From Maribacter sp. HTCC2170 (GTDB lineage: Bacteria; Bacteroidota; Bacteroidia; Flavobacteriales; Flavobacteriaceae): a stretch of 64,000 bases of DNA. The DNA lies in NCBI RefSeq assembly GCF_000153165.2, contig NC_014472.1:803501-867500 (forward strand). The letters run 5' to 3'. Below are positions 18,775-28,384 of the stretch, piece by piece. The position numbers and the translations under genes were made by a program. The notes beneath the pieces were generated by a model. The model was not told where the DNA came from, did no database searches, and was given only the letters and a program-made list of their open reading frames with translations. Within the stretch, counting starts at the first letter, position 1. The number at the start of each line of letters is the position of its first letter.

Positions 18775-21700
18775 ATGAGAACAAAATTCAATGGAATCTT
18801 AACGCTGCTATTGGCGTTTGTTGTGCACATTTCATTTGCACAAGAGAAAACGATTTCTGGTACAGTTACAGACCAAGACGGTTTGCCACTTCCCGGAGTT
18901 AACATCGTTGTAGAAGGTACTACAAATGGTACCCAGACCGATTTTGATGGAAACTATTCAATTAGTGCCGCTGAAGGTCAATCACTTCTTTTTACCTATA
19001 TAGGTCAAAAAGACATCAGACAAATAGTTGGTGCTGGCAATTCAATGAATGTGCAAATGCAGGAAGATGCACAAGCACTGGAAGAAGTTGTTGTAACGGC
19101 TCTTGGTGTTAAAAAGGAGGCGCAATCGCTAGGTTATTCCATCGCAAAGGTTGATGGTGATGAGGTCGCTCAGAAGCCTTCAAGTGACGTTGGTAGACTT
19201 CTTCAAGGAAAAGCTGCCGGTGTTAACATTACTGCTTCGAATGGTCTTTCTGGTTCGTCAACCAATATTGTAATTAGGGGATATACTTCTATTACTGGTT
19301 CAAACCAACCACTATTCGTAGTAGATGGTGTTCCTTTTGGAAGTGACACTAATAACAATGAAGCCTTTTTCGATAATGCAACTGAGTCAAGTAGATTTTT
19401 GGATTTGGATCCAAACAATATTGCTGACATAAATGTATTGAAAGGCCTTAGTGCAACTGCTCTTTATGGAAATAGAGGTAGAAACGGTGTGATCTTGATT
19501 ACTACCAAAAATGCACAAGGAGGAGATTTTGAAGGTAAAACTACTGTAACAGTAAGTAGCTCTACTTTCTTTAGTAATCCTCACTTACCTGAATACCAAC
19601 AAGAGTACGGTGGAGGATTCGATCAAGAATTCGGATGGTACTTTAGTAACTGGGGGCCTAGATTTGGAGATACAAATCCAGGTATATGGACTGGTTATTT
19701 AAATGAAATCAGAGATGGAAGAGTATTCTTAAATCACCCATTTGCAACTAATACAGTGCCTGCCTATATAACAGGTTACGAGGATTTAGCAGCTGGACAA
19801 TATGAATACAAAGCCTACCAAAGTGTTCCTGAATTCTTCAGAACTGGTGTTTACACAAGCCAATCTGTTGGAATCAACGGAGGTAATGGAACTACCGGAT
19901 ATAACGTAACATATTCTCGTACTGAGGACAAAAGTTTTGTTCCTGGCAACAGATTAATGAAGAACAACTTTGGTGTTGGTGGTTCTACCAAACTAGGTAA
20001 ACTTTCTGTTAATGCTAGTTTAAATTATAGTGTTACAGATCTTAACAGCCCTCCAATCGCAGCCTCAAGGGGTTCAGGTGTTGAAGGTGATGGTGCTTCT
20101 TTATTCGGAGATTTAATGTATACTCCTAGAAGTGTTGATTTATCTAACATTCCTTATACTAGAGCTGATGGTGGTTCTTTATACTATAGAGAAACAAACA
20201 GTATCCAAAATCCAAATTGGACAGTAGAGAACTCTAAGACTGGTCAAAAAGTCGATAGATTTTTTGGAAATGTTTCCCTTAGCTACGAACTCTCTGAAAA
20301 TTTGAGTGCTTCTTACCGCTATGGTTTGGATATCTATAATGAAGGTTCATTCTATGGCCAACAAAAAGGTGGTATCGACGGTAACGCCTTGGGACTTTAT
20401 AGAACCCAAAAAATTAGAAACATGATTACTGATCATAATATGAGCATTAATTATGACAAGGATTTGAACGAAAACTTCAATCTAAAATTAGTAGGTGGTT
20501 TTAATGCCAACTCAATTTTATTCGAAAGAGATGGTCTTGAGAGTACCAATCAAATTGCTTATGGAGTATTAAAGCACTGGAACTTCACCAATGCTGCATC
20601 TTCAAATTCATTTAATGGTATCAACTTCCAGAGAAAAACACAAAACAACACCTATGGTGTTTATGCTGATGTTTCTTTAGGATACAAAGATTTCTTATAC
20701 TTAAACGGTTCTGTTAGAAATGACTGGACATCAACTTTGGAAAGTGATAATAACTCATTGTTATATCCTTCTGCAAGTGTATCGTTTGTACCTACCAACG
20801 CATTTGAAGGTTTGCGTTCAGATGGCAATGGTTTAAACTATCTTAAATTGAGATTTGGATATGGTTCTTCTGCAGGTTTCCCAAGTGTTTATAGTACAAG
20901 AAACACCTTATCATTATCGGGAAGAGCGTTTGTGGATGAAAGTGGAAATGTTGTATCTAGTAACACAACATCCAATTTCCTCGGTAACCCTACCTTGGAA
21001 CCTGAGACAGTATCTGAAATTGAAATTGGTGTAGACACAAGATTCTTAAACAATAGAGTTGGTCTTAATGCAAGTATATTCAAGAAAGAAACTAAAGATT
21101 TGATCACTGATAAAGATTTAGATCCTTCAACTGGATATACACTAACAACAATCAATGGTGGAGACATGGAGGTCAAAGGTGTTGAAGTTGATTTAGATTT
21201 GCATTTAGTAAAAAGTGTTGACAATGGTTTTAATTGGAAAACAAATGTTAATTTTTATGCAGATGAGTCTTTGGTAACAAGATTACCTGACGGTATTGAC
21301 CAAATTATCATAGGAAACTTCTTTACTGCGGATGCAAAAAATGCCGCTATTGTAGGTCAGCCATTTGGTGTTTTGATTGGTGATAAAATTGTAAGGGACG
21401 ATGCTGGAAATAAAGTAATTACAGCTAGTACAGGTGCCTATGTGAACGATACTAATGATGTTCCTATTGGGGATCCAAACCCAGATTGGACTGCTTCTTT
21501 AGACAATACTTTCACCTATAAAGGATTCAGTATTGGTGCAACATTAGGTTACAGACATGGTGGAGATATCTTTTCCAAAACAGCTGTAACTTTATTAAGT
21601 AGAGGTGTTATAGACTTCCCTTTCGATCGTTTAGGAACATATGTTTTACCTGGAGTAAATCCTGATGGCAATGTTAACACTACACAGATTGGTGCAACTG

Positions 21701-22005
21701 ATATCGCCTTCTCAAACTGGTTAGGTCAAGATGAATTGGAAGTTTGGGATGGTACTACTATTCGACTTCGTGACGTAAGATTGGGTTATTCTTTATCTAG
21801 TAAAATGTTAGAGAAAACACCATTCGCAAGTTTATCCTTCACGCTATCTGGTTCTAACTTATGGTATAAAGCTGTTAACTTCCCAGAAGGAGTTAACTTC
21901 GACACCAATACGTTGTCTAATGGTGTAGGTAACAACATTGGATTGGAATACTTCTCAGGTCCAAGTTCAAAACGCTATGGATTTAGTATTAAAGCAACAT
22001 TCTAA
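18775..22005 (+). CDS. SusC/RagA-type TonB-linked outer membrane transporter
   Basis: A 22-stranded TonB-dependent channel that imports oligomeric nutrients together with a SusD lid. The 1076-residue protein has a signal peptide ending in FVVHISFAQ, a CarboxypepD-reg-like domain (about 23-100; ISGTVTDQDGLPLPGVNIVV), then the ALEEVVVTALGV motif and the plug with GVNITASNGLSGSSTNIVIR and TALYGNRGRNGVILITTK. The barrel ends with YGFSIKATF, a C-terminal Phe as usual. No N-terminal STN signalling domain is seen, so anti-sigma control through this protein is not expected. susD follows after 14 bp. Base composition resembles its neighbours. The substrate cannot be told, as no glycoside hydrolase or protease lies in the operon. 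Confidence 0.96.
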   Translation: MRTKFNGILTLLLAFVVHISFAQEKTISGTVTDQDGLPLPGVNIVVEGTTNGTQTDFDGNYSISAAEGQSLLFTYIGQKDIRQIVGAGNSMNVQMQEDAQALEEVVVTALGVKKEAQSLGYSIAKVDGDEVAQKPSSDVGRLLQGKAAGVNITASNGLSGSSTNIVIRGYTSITGSNQPLFVVDGVPFGSDTNNNEAFFDNATESSRFLDLDPNNIADINVLKGLSATALYGNRGRNGVILITTKNAQGGDFEGKTTVTVSSSTFFSNPHLPEYQQEYGGGFDQEFGWYFSNWGPRFGDTNPGIWTGYLNEIRDGRVFLNHPFATNTVPAYITGYEDLAAGQYEYKAYQSVPEFFRTGVYTSQSVGINGGNGTTGYNVTYSRTEDKSFVPGNRLMKNNFGVGGSTKLGKLSVNASLNYSVTDLNSPPIAASRGSGVEGDGASLFGDLMYTPRSVDLSNIPYTRADGGSLYYRETNSIQNPNWTVENSKTGQKVDRFFGNVSLSYELSENLSASYRYGLDIYNEGSFYGQQKGGIDGNALGLYRTQKIRNMITDHNMSINYDKDLNENFNLKLVGGFNANSILFERDGLESTNQIAYGVLKHWNFTNAASSNSFNGINFQRKTQNNTYGVYADVSLGYKDFLYLNGSVRNDWTSTLESDNNSLLYPSASVSFVPTNAFEGLRSDGNGLNYLKLRFGYGSSAGFPSVYSTRNTLSLSGRAFVDESGNVVSSNTTSNFLGNPTLEPETVSEIEIGVDTRFLNNRVGLNASIFKKETKDLITDKDLDPSTGYTLTTINGGDMEVKGVEVDLDLHLVKSVDNGFNWKTNVNFYADESLVTRLPDGIDQIIIGNFFTADAKNAAIVGQPFGVLIGDKIVRDDAGNKVITASTGAYVNDTNDVPIGDPNPDWTASLDNTFTYKGFSIGATLGYRHGGDIFSKTAVTLLSRGVIDFPFDRLGTYVLPGVNPDGNVNTTQIGATDIAFSNWLGQDELEVWDGTTIRLRDVRLGYSLSSKMLEKTPFASLSFTLSGSNLWYKAVNFPEGVNFDTNTLSNGVGNNIGLEYFSGPSSKRYGFSIKATF

Positions 22006-22019
22006 AAAAAGAAATAAAA

Positions 22020-23687
22020 ATGAAAAGATTAAGTAAAAAAATAAATTTAGGTTTCGCTGCTTTGATCCTATTACTGGGTGCTGGCAGTTGTGAAACTTTG
22101 GAATTAGAGATATTGGACGATCCAAATGCTCTAAATGCCACTACAGCATCTCCGGATTTTTATGTAAATTCTATACAAATTGACTTGAGAGAGTTTTTTG
22201 GAGGTGATCATAGTTTTTCCAGTCTCTCAGAGAGAGGTGCAGAAGCTACTCGAATTCTTCATATGTTCGGTCCTTTATATGATAATGCCTATTCACCTGG
22301 TAATCATGATTTTGCATGGCGAACAGCATATTCTGGAATTTTGGCCGATGTAGCTAGTTTGGAACCATTAGCTTTGGAGCAAGAACTGTTTATGCATTTA
22401 GGTATTGCTCAAGTAGCTGAGGCATATGCTGTGGCCACATTGGTTGATTTCTTCGGAGATGTTCCTTATTCTGAAAGTAATGATGGCGTTTCTTTTAATC
22501 CTGTAGCCGACCCTGGTCTACAGACTTATCAAGCGGTGCATGCTCTTTTAGATGAGGCAATTGCCAATTTCAACAAAGATGAATTTTCAAAGCCAGCAAA
22601 CGATTTCTTTTATGGGGGTAATAAGTCTAAATGGATTAATTTAGCAAATACACTTAAATTGAAATTGTATGTACAATCTAGATTGGTTACCGAAAGTGAG
22701 TCTACTTCAGGCATAAATGCTATACTTACAAGTGGTAATTATATACAATCCGCTAGTGGAGATTTCAAATTCCCATATGGAACTACTGACAACAACCCAG
22801 ACAGTAGGCATCCTATATTTGCCCGAAACTTCGTTGAAGGTACTGGTGTTACAGACTATATGTCTAACACTTATATGGATATGCTTCTTAATGGTAAATC
22901 TGTTGAGGATCCTAGAGTAAGATACTATATCTACAGACAACGTAATACAAATGCTCAAAATACTGTAGAACAATCATGTTTCGGTGGCTTACCACCTGCA
23001 CACATAGGATTTTCAGCTGTATTCTGTAACCTAGTTGACAACCCAGGTTATTGGGGTAGAGATCATGGATATGATTTCGGTATTCCACCTGATACTGGTG
23101 CAAGATCTACTTGGGGACTTTATCCTGTAGGGGGTAATTTTGATGACAGTTCTTTTACTGCCATTGCTGATAGAACCATTTCCACCAAAGGTTCTGGATT
23201 TGAGCCCATCATGATGTCAAGTTTTGTTGACTTCATGTTAGCTGAAGCTGCTCTAACTATTGGTGTTGATGGTGATCCAGCGGTCTATTTAGAAAACGGA
23301 ATGAGAGAAAGTATTGGTACGGTCATGTCTTTTAGAGAAGATTTGGTAGATGCTAGCTATGCTCCTACTCCAGCTGAAGTTGATACTTATGTTAATGAAG
23401 TATTGGCTAACTTTGCAGCAGCTGATGCTGATGAAAAAATGAACATCATCGCAACGGAATATTGGTTAGCTCTTTGGGGTAATGGTATAGAATCTTACAA
23501 TACTTATAGAAGAACTGGTAAGCCAGACAATCTTGGACAATTGGTAAGAGAACCTTCTGATAACTTTATGCGATCTTTTTGGTATCCTGACACTTACGTT
23601 AACCAAAACTTGAATGCGAGCCAAAAACCAGATGTTTTTCAAAAAGTCTTCTGGGATACTAATCCTGACACAGGTTTCATTTACTAA
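22020..23687 (+). CDS. SusD-like nutrient-binding outer membrane lipoprotein
   Basis: The surface partner that caps the SusC channel. The 555-residue protein has a lipoprotein signal with Cys24 (LLGAGSC). The opening DDPNALNATTASPDFYVNSI and the general layout fit the SusD-like_2/RagB group of proteins better than the classical starch-binding SusD. The tetratricopeptide-like helical scaffold is suggested by AYAVATLVDFFGDVPYSES and KWINLANTLKLKLYVQSRL. It lies 14 bp after susC and 10 bp before the third lipoprotein, so the three are almost certainly cotranscribed. Confidence 0.93.
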   Translation: MKRLSKKINLGFAALILLLGAGSCETLELEILDDPNALNATTASPDFYVNSIQIDLREFFGGDHSFSSLSERGAEATRILHMFGPLYDNAYSPGNHDFAWRTAYSGILADVASLEPLALEQELFMHLGIAQVAEAYAVATLVDFFGDVPYSESNDGVSFNPVADPGLQTYQAVHALLDEAIANFNKDEFSKPANDFFYGGNKSKWINLANTLKLKLYVQSRLVTESESTSGINAILTSGNYIQSASGDFKFPYGTTDNNPDSRHPIFARNFVEGTGVTDYMSNTYMDMLLNGKSVEDPRVRYYIYRQRNTNAQNTVEQSCFGGLPPAHIGFSAVFCNLVDNPGYWGRDHGYDFGIPPDTGARSTWGLYPVGGNFDDSSFTAIADRTISTKGSGFEPIMMSSFVDFMLAEAALTIGVDGDPAVYLENGMRESIGTVMSFREDLVDASYAPTPAEVDTYVNEVLANFAAADADEKMNIIATEYWLALWGNGIESYNTYRRTGKPDNLGQLVREPSDNFMRSFWYPDTYVNQNLNASQKPDVFQKVFWDTNPDTGFIY

Positions 23688-23697
23688 AAATATAACT

Positions 23698-24567
23698 ATG
23701 AAAAAAATTATTTCTTTATTAACAGTGTCCGCACTTATCTTCTCAACTTTTTCTTGTGAAGATGAGGACAAGGACAGATTAGACGTAAATCAAATAACTG
23801 GAGGGGCCATCTTAAGGACTTTGTCCTCAGACACACCTCCAATTAACTCAGCTTTTCCAAGTAACTCAAATATGAGTGCTACAGTTGAATTTGATGATTT
23901 CTTGAATGATGACACTTTAGAGTCAGTAGATGTTTTCTTGGAATTCATAGATGCAACTCCTGTGAACAATGCCGTTTTGACTTTTCCTGAGGCTCAAATC
24001 GCTACTGTACCTGGTAGTGCTTTTACAATGCAAGATGGTAAGTTGTCAACTACTATTACCGCGAACATCGGTGATGCATTAGGAACTTTAGGTATTGATC
24101 AATCTGTATTGTATGGTGGAGATGTCTTTTTATTAAGATTAGCTCTTCATACTACAGAGGGACAAACATTCACATCAACTAATGTTGGTACTAAAATTCA
24201 GACTAGTTCTGCATTTAGATCACCATTCAGATATTCTGCGGCAGTTGCATGTCCTCCACCAGCTAATTTAGCTGGAGATTGGATTATTGATATGCAGGAT
24301 TCTTACGGTGATGGTTGGAATGGAGCTTCAATTACGGTTAGTGCTGCAGGTGTTGCCACCGACTATACGATTACAGGTGGTTCTTCTGGCACGGCTACCG
24401 TAAATGCCCCAGCAGGTGAATTGTTCACTTTTACATTCAATTCTGGTGCTTGGGATAGTGAAATCACTTATCAGATTACAGATCCGTTAGGAAATGTAGT
24501 TGCTGATCATGGACCAACTCCCTCAGTAGGCCCAATTTCATTAACAGTAGATTTCTGTGCTCCATAA
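23698..24567 (+). CDS. Lipoprotein with C-terminal GDGWNG-type domain, third gene of the susCD operon
   Basis: From the ATG at 23698 the protein is 289 residues and has a lipoprotein signal with Cys20 (IFSTFSC) followed by acidic residues EDEDKD, a feature of surface-exposed lipoproteins in this phylum. Residues 30-180 form a region with no family that I recognise. Residues about 196-286 hold a beta-rich domain with MQDSYGDGWNGASITV, a Gly/Asp-rich motif seen in many secreted proteins of marine bacteria and algae. It probably helps the SusCD complex bind its substrate on the cell surface, but that is inference from position. An upstream in-frame extension is rejected because it overlaps susD and lacks a signal peptide. 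Confidence 0.88.
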   Translation: MKKIISLLTVSALIFSTFSCEDEDKDRLDVNQITGGAILRTLSSDTPPINSAFPSNSNMSATVEFDDFLNDDTLESVDVFLEFIDATPVNNAVLTFPEAQIATVPGSAFTMQDGKLSTTITANIGDALGTLGIDQSVLYGGDVFLLRLALHTTEGQTFTSTNVGTKIQTSSAFRSPFRYSAAVACPPPANLAGDWIIDMQDSYGDGWNGASITVSAAGVATDYTITGGSSGTATVNAPAGELFTFTFNSGAWDSEITYQITDPLGNVVADHGPTPSVGPISLTVDFCAP

Positions 24568-24610
24568 GAGTTTCTTAAAAGATATACAATAAATATTGTA
24601 CTATTAGAAA

Positions 24611-24639
24611 CCGCCCAATTACAATTGGGCGGTTTTTTT
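24611..24639 (+). terminator. Intrinsic terminator of the susCD operon
   Basis: A perfect 10-bp stem CCGCCCAATT (24611-24620) and AATTGGGCGG (24623-24632) is followed by seven Ts (24633-24639). It begins 44 bp after the third gene and is one of the strongest terminators in the window. Confidence 0.92.
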
Positions 24640-24733
24640 ATACACTATTATAGAAGTTAGAAAGCATCTACTGTTAAATACTATATTGGTTAAAATGGGA
24701 TTTTTAAATTGTTGTACTTTTCTTACAAAAACC

Positions 24734-26023
24734 ATGAACTCGACTAAATTCAAATATTACCTTATTGCTTTCCAAGCCATCTTTATATCATGTTCCAGTG
24801 ATTCGAAAGACGAAACACCAATAGATGAACCTAAATACGAAGTTTTTGAAGGGTCTCTGGGAAAAGTTGAGTATTTTCATCGTAGTAAAGTTGCTGACGG
24901 CTATATCTTGGTCAATAATGCCAATGGAGATAGAGCATACCTAATGGATAAAGATGCTGAATTAATCCATGATTTTCCATTGAATGACAAAAAAATAGGT
25001 AATGACGTTTTTTTAATGGACAATGGGCAATTACTGGCAAACTTGGAGTCAGACGAACAGAAAATAGGGCTGGGAGGTCAGGGTGGAATAATACAAATCC
25101 TAGATGCTGACGGAACCGTACAATGGAATTTTGAATATTCTTCTGATGATCACATATTACACCATGATGCTGAAATGCTTCCGAATGGTAATATTATAGT
25201 TCAGGTATGGGAAAGAAAAACTACTCAAGAAGCTAAAGATGCAGGCTCTGAATTGGACTTAGACCTTTTCCCTGATGCAATAATTGAGATTGACACAAGT
25301 ACCGAGGAAATAGTCTGGGAATGGCACGCATGGGATCATTTGATTCAGGAATATGATGACACTAAAAATAATTATGGAAATATCTCAACCAGTCCTCAAA
25401 AAATAAACCTTAATCACGTACTTGATCAGGAGGGAGATATTATGCATGCAAATGGAATTGCCTATGACGCCATTAATGACGTAATTTTTTTAAGTGCCAA
25501 TTTCTACAGTGAGATTTGGGTTATCGACCATAGCACTACTTCTGCTGAAGCAGCAACTAGCTTGGGAGGAAATTATGGAAAGGGCGGCGACCTTATATAC
25601 AGATTTGGAAATCCCACAGCTTATAACAATACCCATGGAGAGCGTCTTTTCTTCAATAATCATTTTCCAAACCTTCTAACGGGGCAAGATCAAGGTAATA
25701 TATTGGTCTTTTCAAATGGTCAAGGCAAAGATCAATCAACAGTATATGAGCTAAAACTGCCTAGAGACTATTCTATTGAAACAAATCAAAATAATGAACC
25801 CGAAATTATATGGAGTTTCACCGATCCCGACTTGTTCTCACCAAAAGTATCTGGAGCAGTCAGATTGTCAAATGGAAACACACTTATTACAGAAGGAGAT
25901 TTTGGCCTTTGGGAGGTAACCCCAGAAGGTGATATTGTATGGAAATTCAGTAACCCAGGGTTTTATTGGAGAGCCTATTCCTATGATAAAACATCACAGG
26001 CCATTATCAGTTTAAACCTTTAA
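24734..26023 (+). CDS. Arylsulfotransferase-fold lipoprotein (ASST-like)
   Basis: A 429-residue exported protein that resembles aryl-sulfate sulfotransferases, six-bladed beta-propellers that move sulfate between phenols. The signal has Cys20 (AIFISC), so it is probably lipid-anchored. Blade-type repeats of the form DxDGTVxWxF occur at about 124-133, and DSTSEEIVWEW-like and EGDIVWKFSNPG later. HHDAEMLPNGNI at 143-154 and HANGIAYD match the His-rich active-site region of the family. I chose the ATG at 24734 because the upstream frame lacks a signal. Activity on sulfated phenols is unproven; many family members in this phylum are of unknown substrate. Confidence 0.78.
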   Translation: MNSTKFKYYLIAFQAIFISCSSDSKDETPIDEPKYEVFEGSLGKVEYFHRSKVADGYILVNNANGDRAYLMDKDAELIHDFPLNDKKIGNDVFLMDNGQLLANLESDEQKIGLGGQGGIIQILDADGTVQWNFEYSSDDHILHHDAEMLPNGNIIVQVWERKTTQEAKDAGSELDLDLFPDAIIEIDTSTEEIVWEWHAWDHLIQEYDDTKNNYGNISTSPQKINLNHVLDQEGDIMHANGIAYDAINDVIFLSANFYSEIWVIDHSTTSAEAATSLGGNYGKGGDLIYRFGNPTAYNNTHGERLFFNNHFPNLLTGQDQGNILVFSNGQGKDQSTVYELKLPRDYSIETNQNNEPEIIWSFTDPDLFSPKVSGAVRLSNGNTLITEGDFGLWEVTPEGDIVWKFSNPGFYWRAYSYDKTSQAIISLNL

Positions 26024-26087
26024 TTCAACAACATTTACTATCTTTATAGACATTTTGTTTCGTTAATTAAAAATAAATATTGCACAT

Positions 26088-26831
26088 ATGAAAAATATTC
26101 TAGTAATTCTTTTATGCTTTTTTGCCTATTTTGGCATGGCACAAGCCGATGCCTCTGCGGAAGCCGTAGTAGGAATGGGCATTGGAAATAGTACATTAGC
26201 CTCATCATCAGTAATGACTAATACCGTTAGATCTGTTAAACCAGGAACAGTAAATCCTAGTTTTGAAAATATTACGGGATCTGCTTATTTGACTGACTTC
26301 TTCCTGCCTTCAAAGCTATATTACGATGGTGAATTCATGAAGAATATCTATTATAGGTTCAATGCCTATAATGGAGAAATTGAAGTAAAGCAAAATTCCA
26401 CTCCAACTTCATTAAATGTTGCCTCTTTAAACAAGGACAAAAAAATCGCCATCCTTGTGAATAATAATAAAATGAGCTTTAAAACCTTTGTCACTTCTAA
26501 GAAGAAGACACTTAATGGTTATCTCATTATGTTATTGGATGGTAAAGATTATGATTTGTACAAGAGAGAATATGTTATTTTTTCTCCTGGACGTGTTTCT
26601 ACAAATTCGTTTGTAAAGGCTGTCCCAAATAGATTCACCAACTTTACCGAATATTATTTTCAAAAAGAGGGTGTTAATCGAATTGATGAGATTTTACCGA
26701 ACAATCGTCAATTCTTGAAATTGATTGATAATGATAAACGTGCTGCCCTAAAAGAGTATTTGAAAGAAAATAAATTAAATGCAAAAGAAGAATCTGATTT
26801 AATAAAGACCTTTAAGCATTTGAACCAATAG
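26088..26831 (+). CDS. Secreted protein of unknown function
   Basis: I do not recognise a family. The 247-residue protein has a signal peptide (MKNILVILLCFFAYFGMAQA) and no lipobox Cys. The mature part is mixed beta: FLPSKLYYDGEFMKNIYYRF and YNGEIEVKQ resemble beta-strands common in exported flavobacterial proteins, and the last 50 residues are lysine-rich and helical (DKRAALKEYLKENKLNAKEE). It stands alone between the ASST-like gene and a terminator before rlmB. Confidence 0.82.
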   Translation: MKNILVILLCFFAYFGMAQADASAEAVVGMGIGNSTLASSSVMTNTVRSVKPGTVNPSFENITGSAYLTDFFLPSKLYYDGEFMKNIYYRFNAYNGEIEVKQNSTPTSLNVASLNKDKKIAILVNNNKMSFKTFVTSKKKTLNGYLIMLLDGKDYDLYKREYVIFSPGRVSTNSFVKAVPNRFTNFTEYYFQKEGVNRIDEILPNNRQFLKLIDNDKRAALKEYLKENKLNAKEESDLIKTFKHLNQ

Positions 26832-26856
26832 AATTACAATTATTAATCATCTGATG

Positions 26857-26885
26857 ACCATCCCTTAATTATGGGATGGTTTTTT
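26857..26885 (+). terminator. Intrinsic terminator before rlmB
   Basis: ACCATCCC (26857-26864) and GGGATGGT (26873-26880) form a perfect 8-bp stem with an 8-base loop, followed by five more Ts. It begins 25 bp after the secreted-protein stop and ends 15 bp before rlmB. Confidence 0.85.
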
Positions 26886-26900
26886 ATTTACCTTTATCCA

Positions 26901-27638
26901 ATGGAAAAAATCACCCAGATTTATGGCATAAGAGCCGTTATCGAAGCCATTAATTCAAATGAAACCATAGATAAGGTTTTTGTTCAAAAAGGTCTTAAAG
27001 GGGACTTATTTAGAGAATTAGAAGGTTTATTACGTAAAAAAGGGATTGCAGCAGCCTACGTTCCAATTGAGAAACTAAATCGTCTAAGTAAAAATAACCA
27101 CCAAGGCGTAATTGCCAACATCTCACCAATTGCTTTCTATACAATCGAAAGCCTTGTAGAAAAAGTTCTTGCTTCAAATAATACCCCATTATTTCTCCTT
27201 TTGGACCAGCTTTCTGATGTACGTAATTTTGGCGCAATAATAAGAACTGCAGAATGCACAGGGGTAGATGGTATAATTATCCCAAAAAAAGGTGCCGCAC
27301 CAGTAACGGCCGATACTATTAAAACTTCCGCCGGAGCAGCATTCAAAGTGCCAATTGCAAAAGTTGATCATATAAAAGATGCGGTTTTCTATCTTCAGGC
27401 ATCAGGAATTTCAGTTACTGTAGCTACTGAAAAAACAAATAATACGATTTATGATGTGCCTTTCAAAGAACCCTGTGCAATTGTCATGGGCTCTGAGGAC
27501 AGAGGTGTATCACCTTCTGTCATCAAGGCAGCTGACCAGCTGGCCAAATTACCCCTATTAGGAGAAATTGAATCTCTTAACGTTTCTGTCGCCTGCGCTG
27601 TGTTCTTATATGAAGTTGTTCGCCAGAGAAGAACTTAG
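26901..27638 (+). CDS. rlmB: 23S rRNA 2'-O-ribose methyltransferase, TrmH/SpoU family (RlmB-like)
   Basis: Family enzymes use S-adenosylmethionine to methylate the ribose of a guanosine in 23S rRNA (G2251 in E. coli). The 245-residue protein has the N-terminal RNA-binding substrate domain (about 1-80; QIYGIRAVIEAIN) and the C-terminal SPOUT knot with DQLSDVRNFGAIIRTAECTG, CAIVMGSEDRGVSPSVI and LPLLGEIESLNVSVACAVFL, the three family motifs. The ATG at 26901 gives the normal N-terminus; an upstream in-frame ATG falls in the terminator. The last four bases overlap the rhomboid gene tail to tail. The exact target site could differ. Confidence 0.9.
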   Translation: MEKITQIYGIRAVIEAINSNETIDKVFVQKGLKGDLFRELEGLLRKKGIAAAYVPIEKLNRLSKNNHQGVIANISPIAFYTIESLVEKVLASNNTPLFLLLDQLSDVRNFGAIIRTAECTGVDGIIIPKKGAAPVTADTIKTSAGAAFKVPIAKVDHIKDAVFYLQASGISVTVATEKTNNTIYDVPFKEPCAIVMGSEDRGVSPSVIKAADQLAKLPLLGEIESLNVSVACAVFLYEVVRQRRT

Positions 27639-28384
27639 TCTTTGGAATTATCGCCTTTTGCTTTTAGCTGATATTGATATGTGATTTTTATAGAGTTTTC
27701 ATCACCCTTAAGTTCCTGAGGCTTGGTTTCAATAAAATTCCCTTCCTCGTCAAAATGCTTAAGAAATTCATCAGCCTCTTCATTGTAATCTTCATGTTCC
27801 CAATCGAACTTCTTAGCAGTGGGGGTTTCTGTCTTAATCAATATGGCCAACAACAGACCTGTTAAGAAACCACCTAAATGTCCTTCCCAAGAAATACCAT
27901 CCTTAATTGGGAATATGTACCATAGTAGTCCTCCGTATATAAAAACTACTATTAAGGACAACGCGACTAATCGATAGTATTTAGAAAAAACACCTTTAAA
28001 AAAAACAAAACTGGCCAAAACATAGATCAACCCGCTGGCACCAATGTGGTATGATGGCCTTCCAATAGCCCAGGTTAAGATTCCTGATAATAAAACACCG
28101 TAAAAAATCACCTTCAGCGATATTTTTCTATAGAAATAGAACAAAGAAGCTGTTAGAATCGCAAGAGGTAGGGTGTTATTATATAAATGCTCGACCGACC
28201 CATGGATAAATGGACTAAAAATGACTCCTTTTAATCCCTTTAAGGTTCTAGGGTAAACTCCATATTCGTTTAGGTTTAAATGAAACCTTAATTCCATCCA
28301 AAAAACCGCCCAAATCAAAATAACACCCAATAGCGGGGCAACAATGACCGAATTGGTAAACCTAAAATACTTACTTTCAGACAT
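27635..28384 (-). CDS. Rhomboid family intramembrane serine protease
   Basis: Cleaves membrane protein segments inside the inner membrane. The 249-residue protein has six to seven hydrophobic segments. The catalytic dyad is Ser117 in GASGL and His169 in WEGHLGG, and the oxyanion region is HGSVEHLYNN at 61-70, with the conserved His and Asn. The last 70 residues form a soluble acidic cytoplasmic tail (EHEDYNEEADEFLKHFDEEG). The substrate is unknown. Confidence 0.92.
   Translation of the reverse strand: MSESKYFRFTNSVIVAPLLGVILIWAVFWMELRFHLNLNEYGVYPRTLKGLKGVIFSPFIHGSVEHLYNNTLPLAILTASLFYFYRKISLKVIFYGVLLSGILTWAIGRPSYHIGASGLIYVLASFVFFKGVFSKYYRLVALSLIVVFIYGGLLWYIFPIKDGISWEGHLGGFLTGLLLAILIKTETPTAKKFDWEHEDYNEEADEFLKHFDEEGNFIETKPQELKGDENSIKITYQYQLKAKGDNSKD

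Noticed and set aside
18775-26831. Horizontally acquired island (SusCD and ASST-like genes)
   Set aside because: No tRNA, repeat, integrase or transposase at the borders, and codon use looks like the neighbouring genes.
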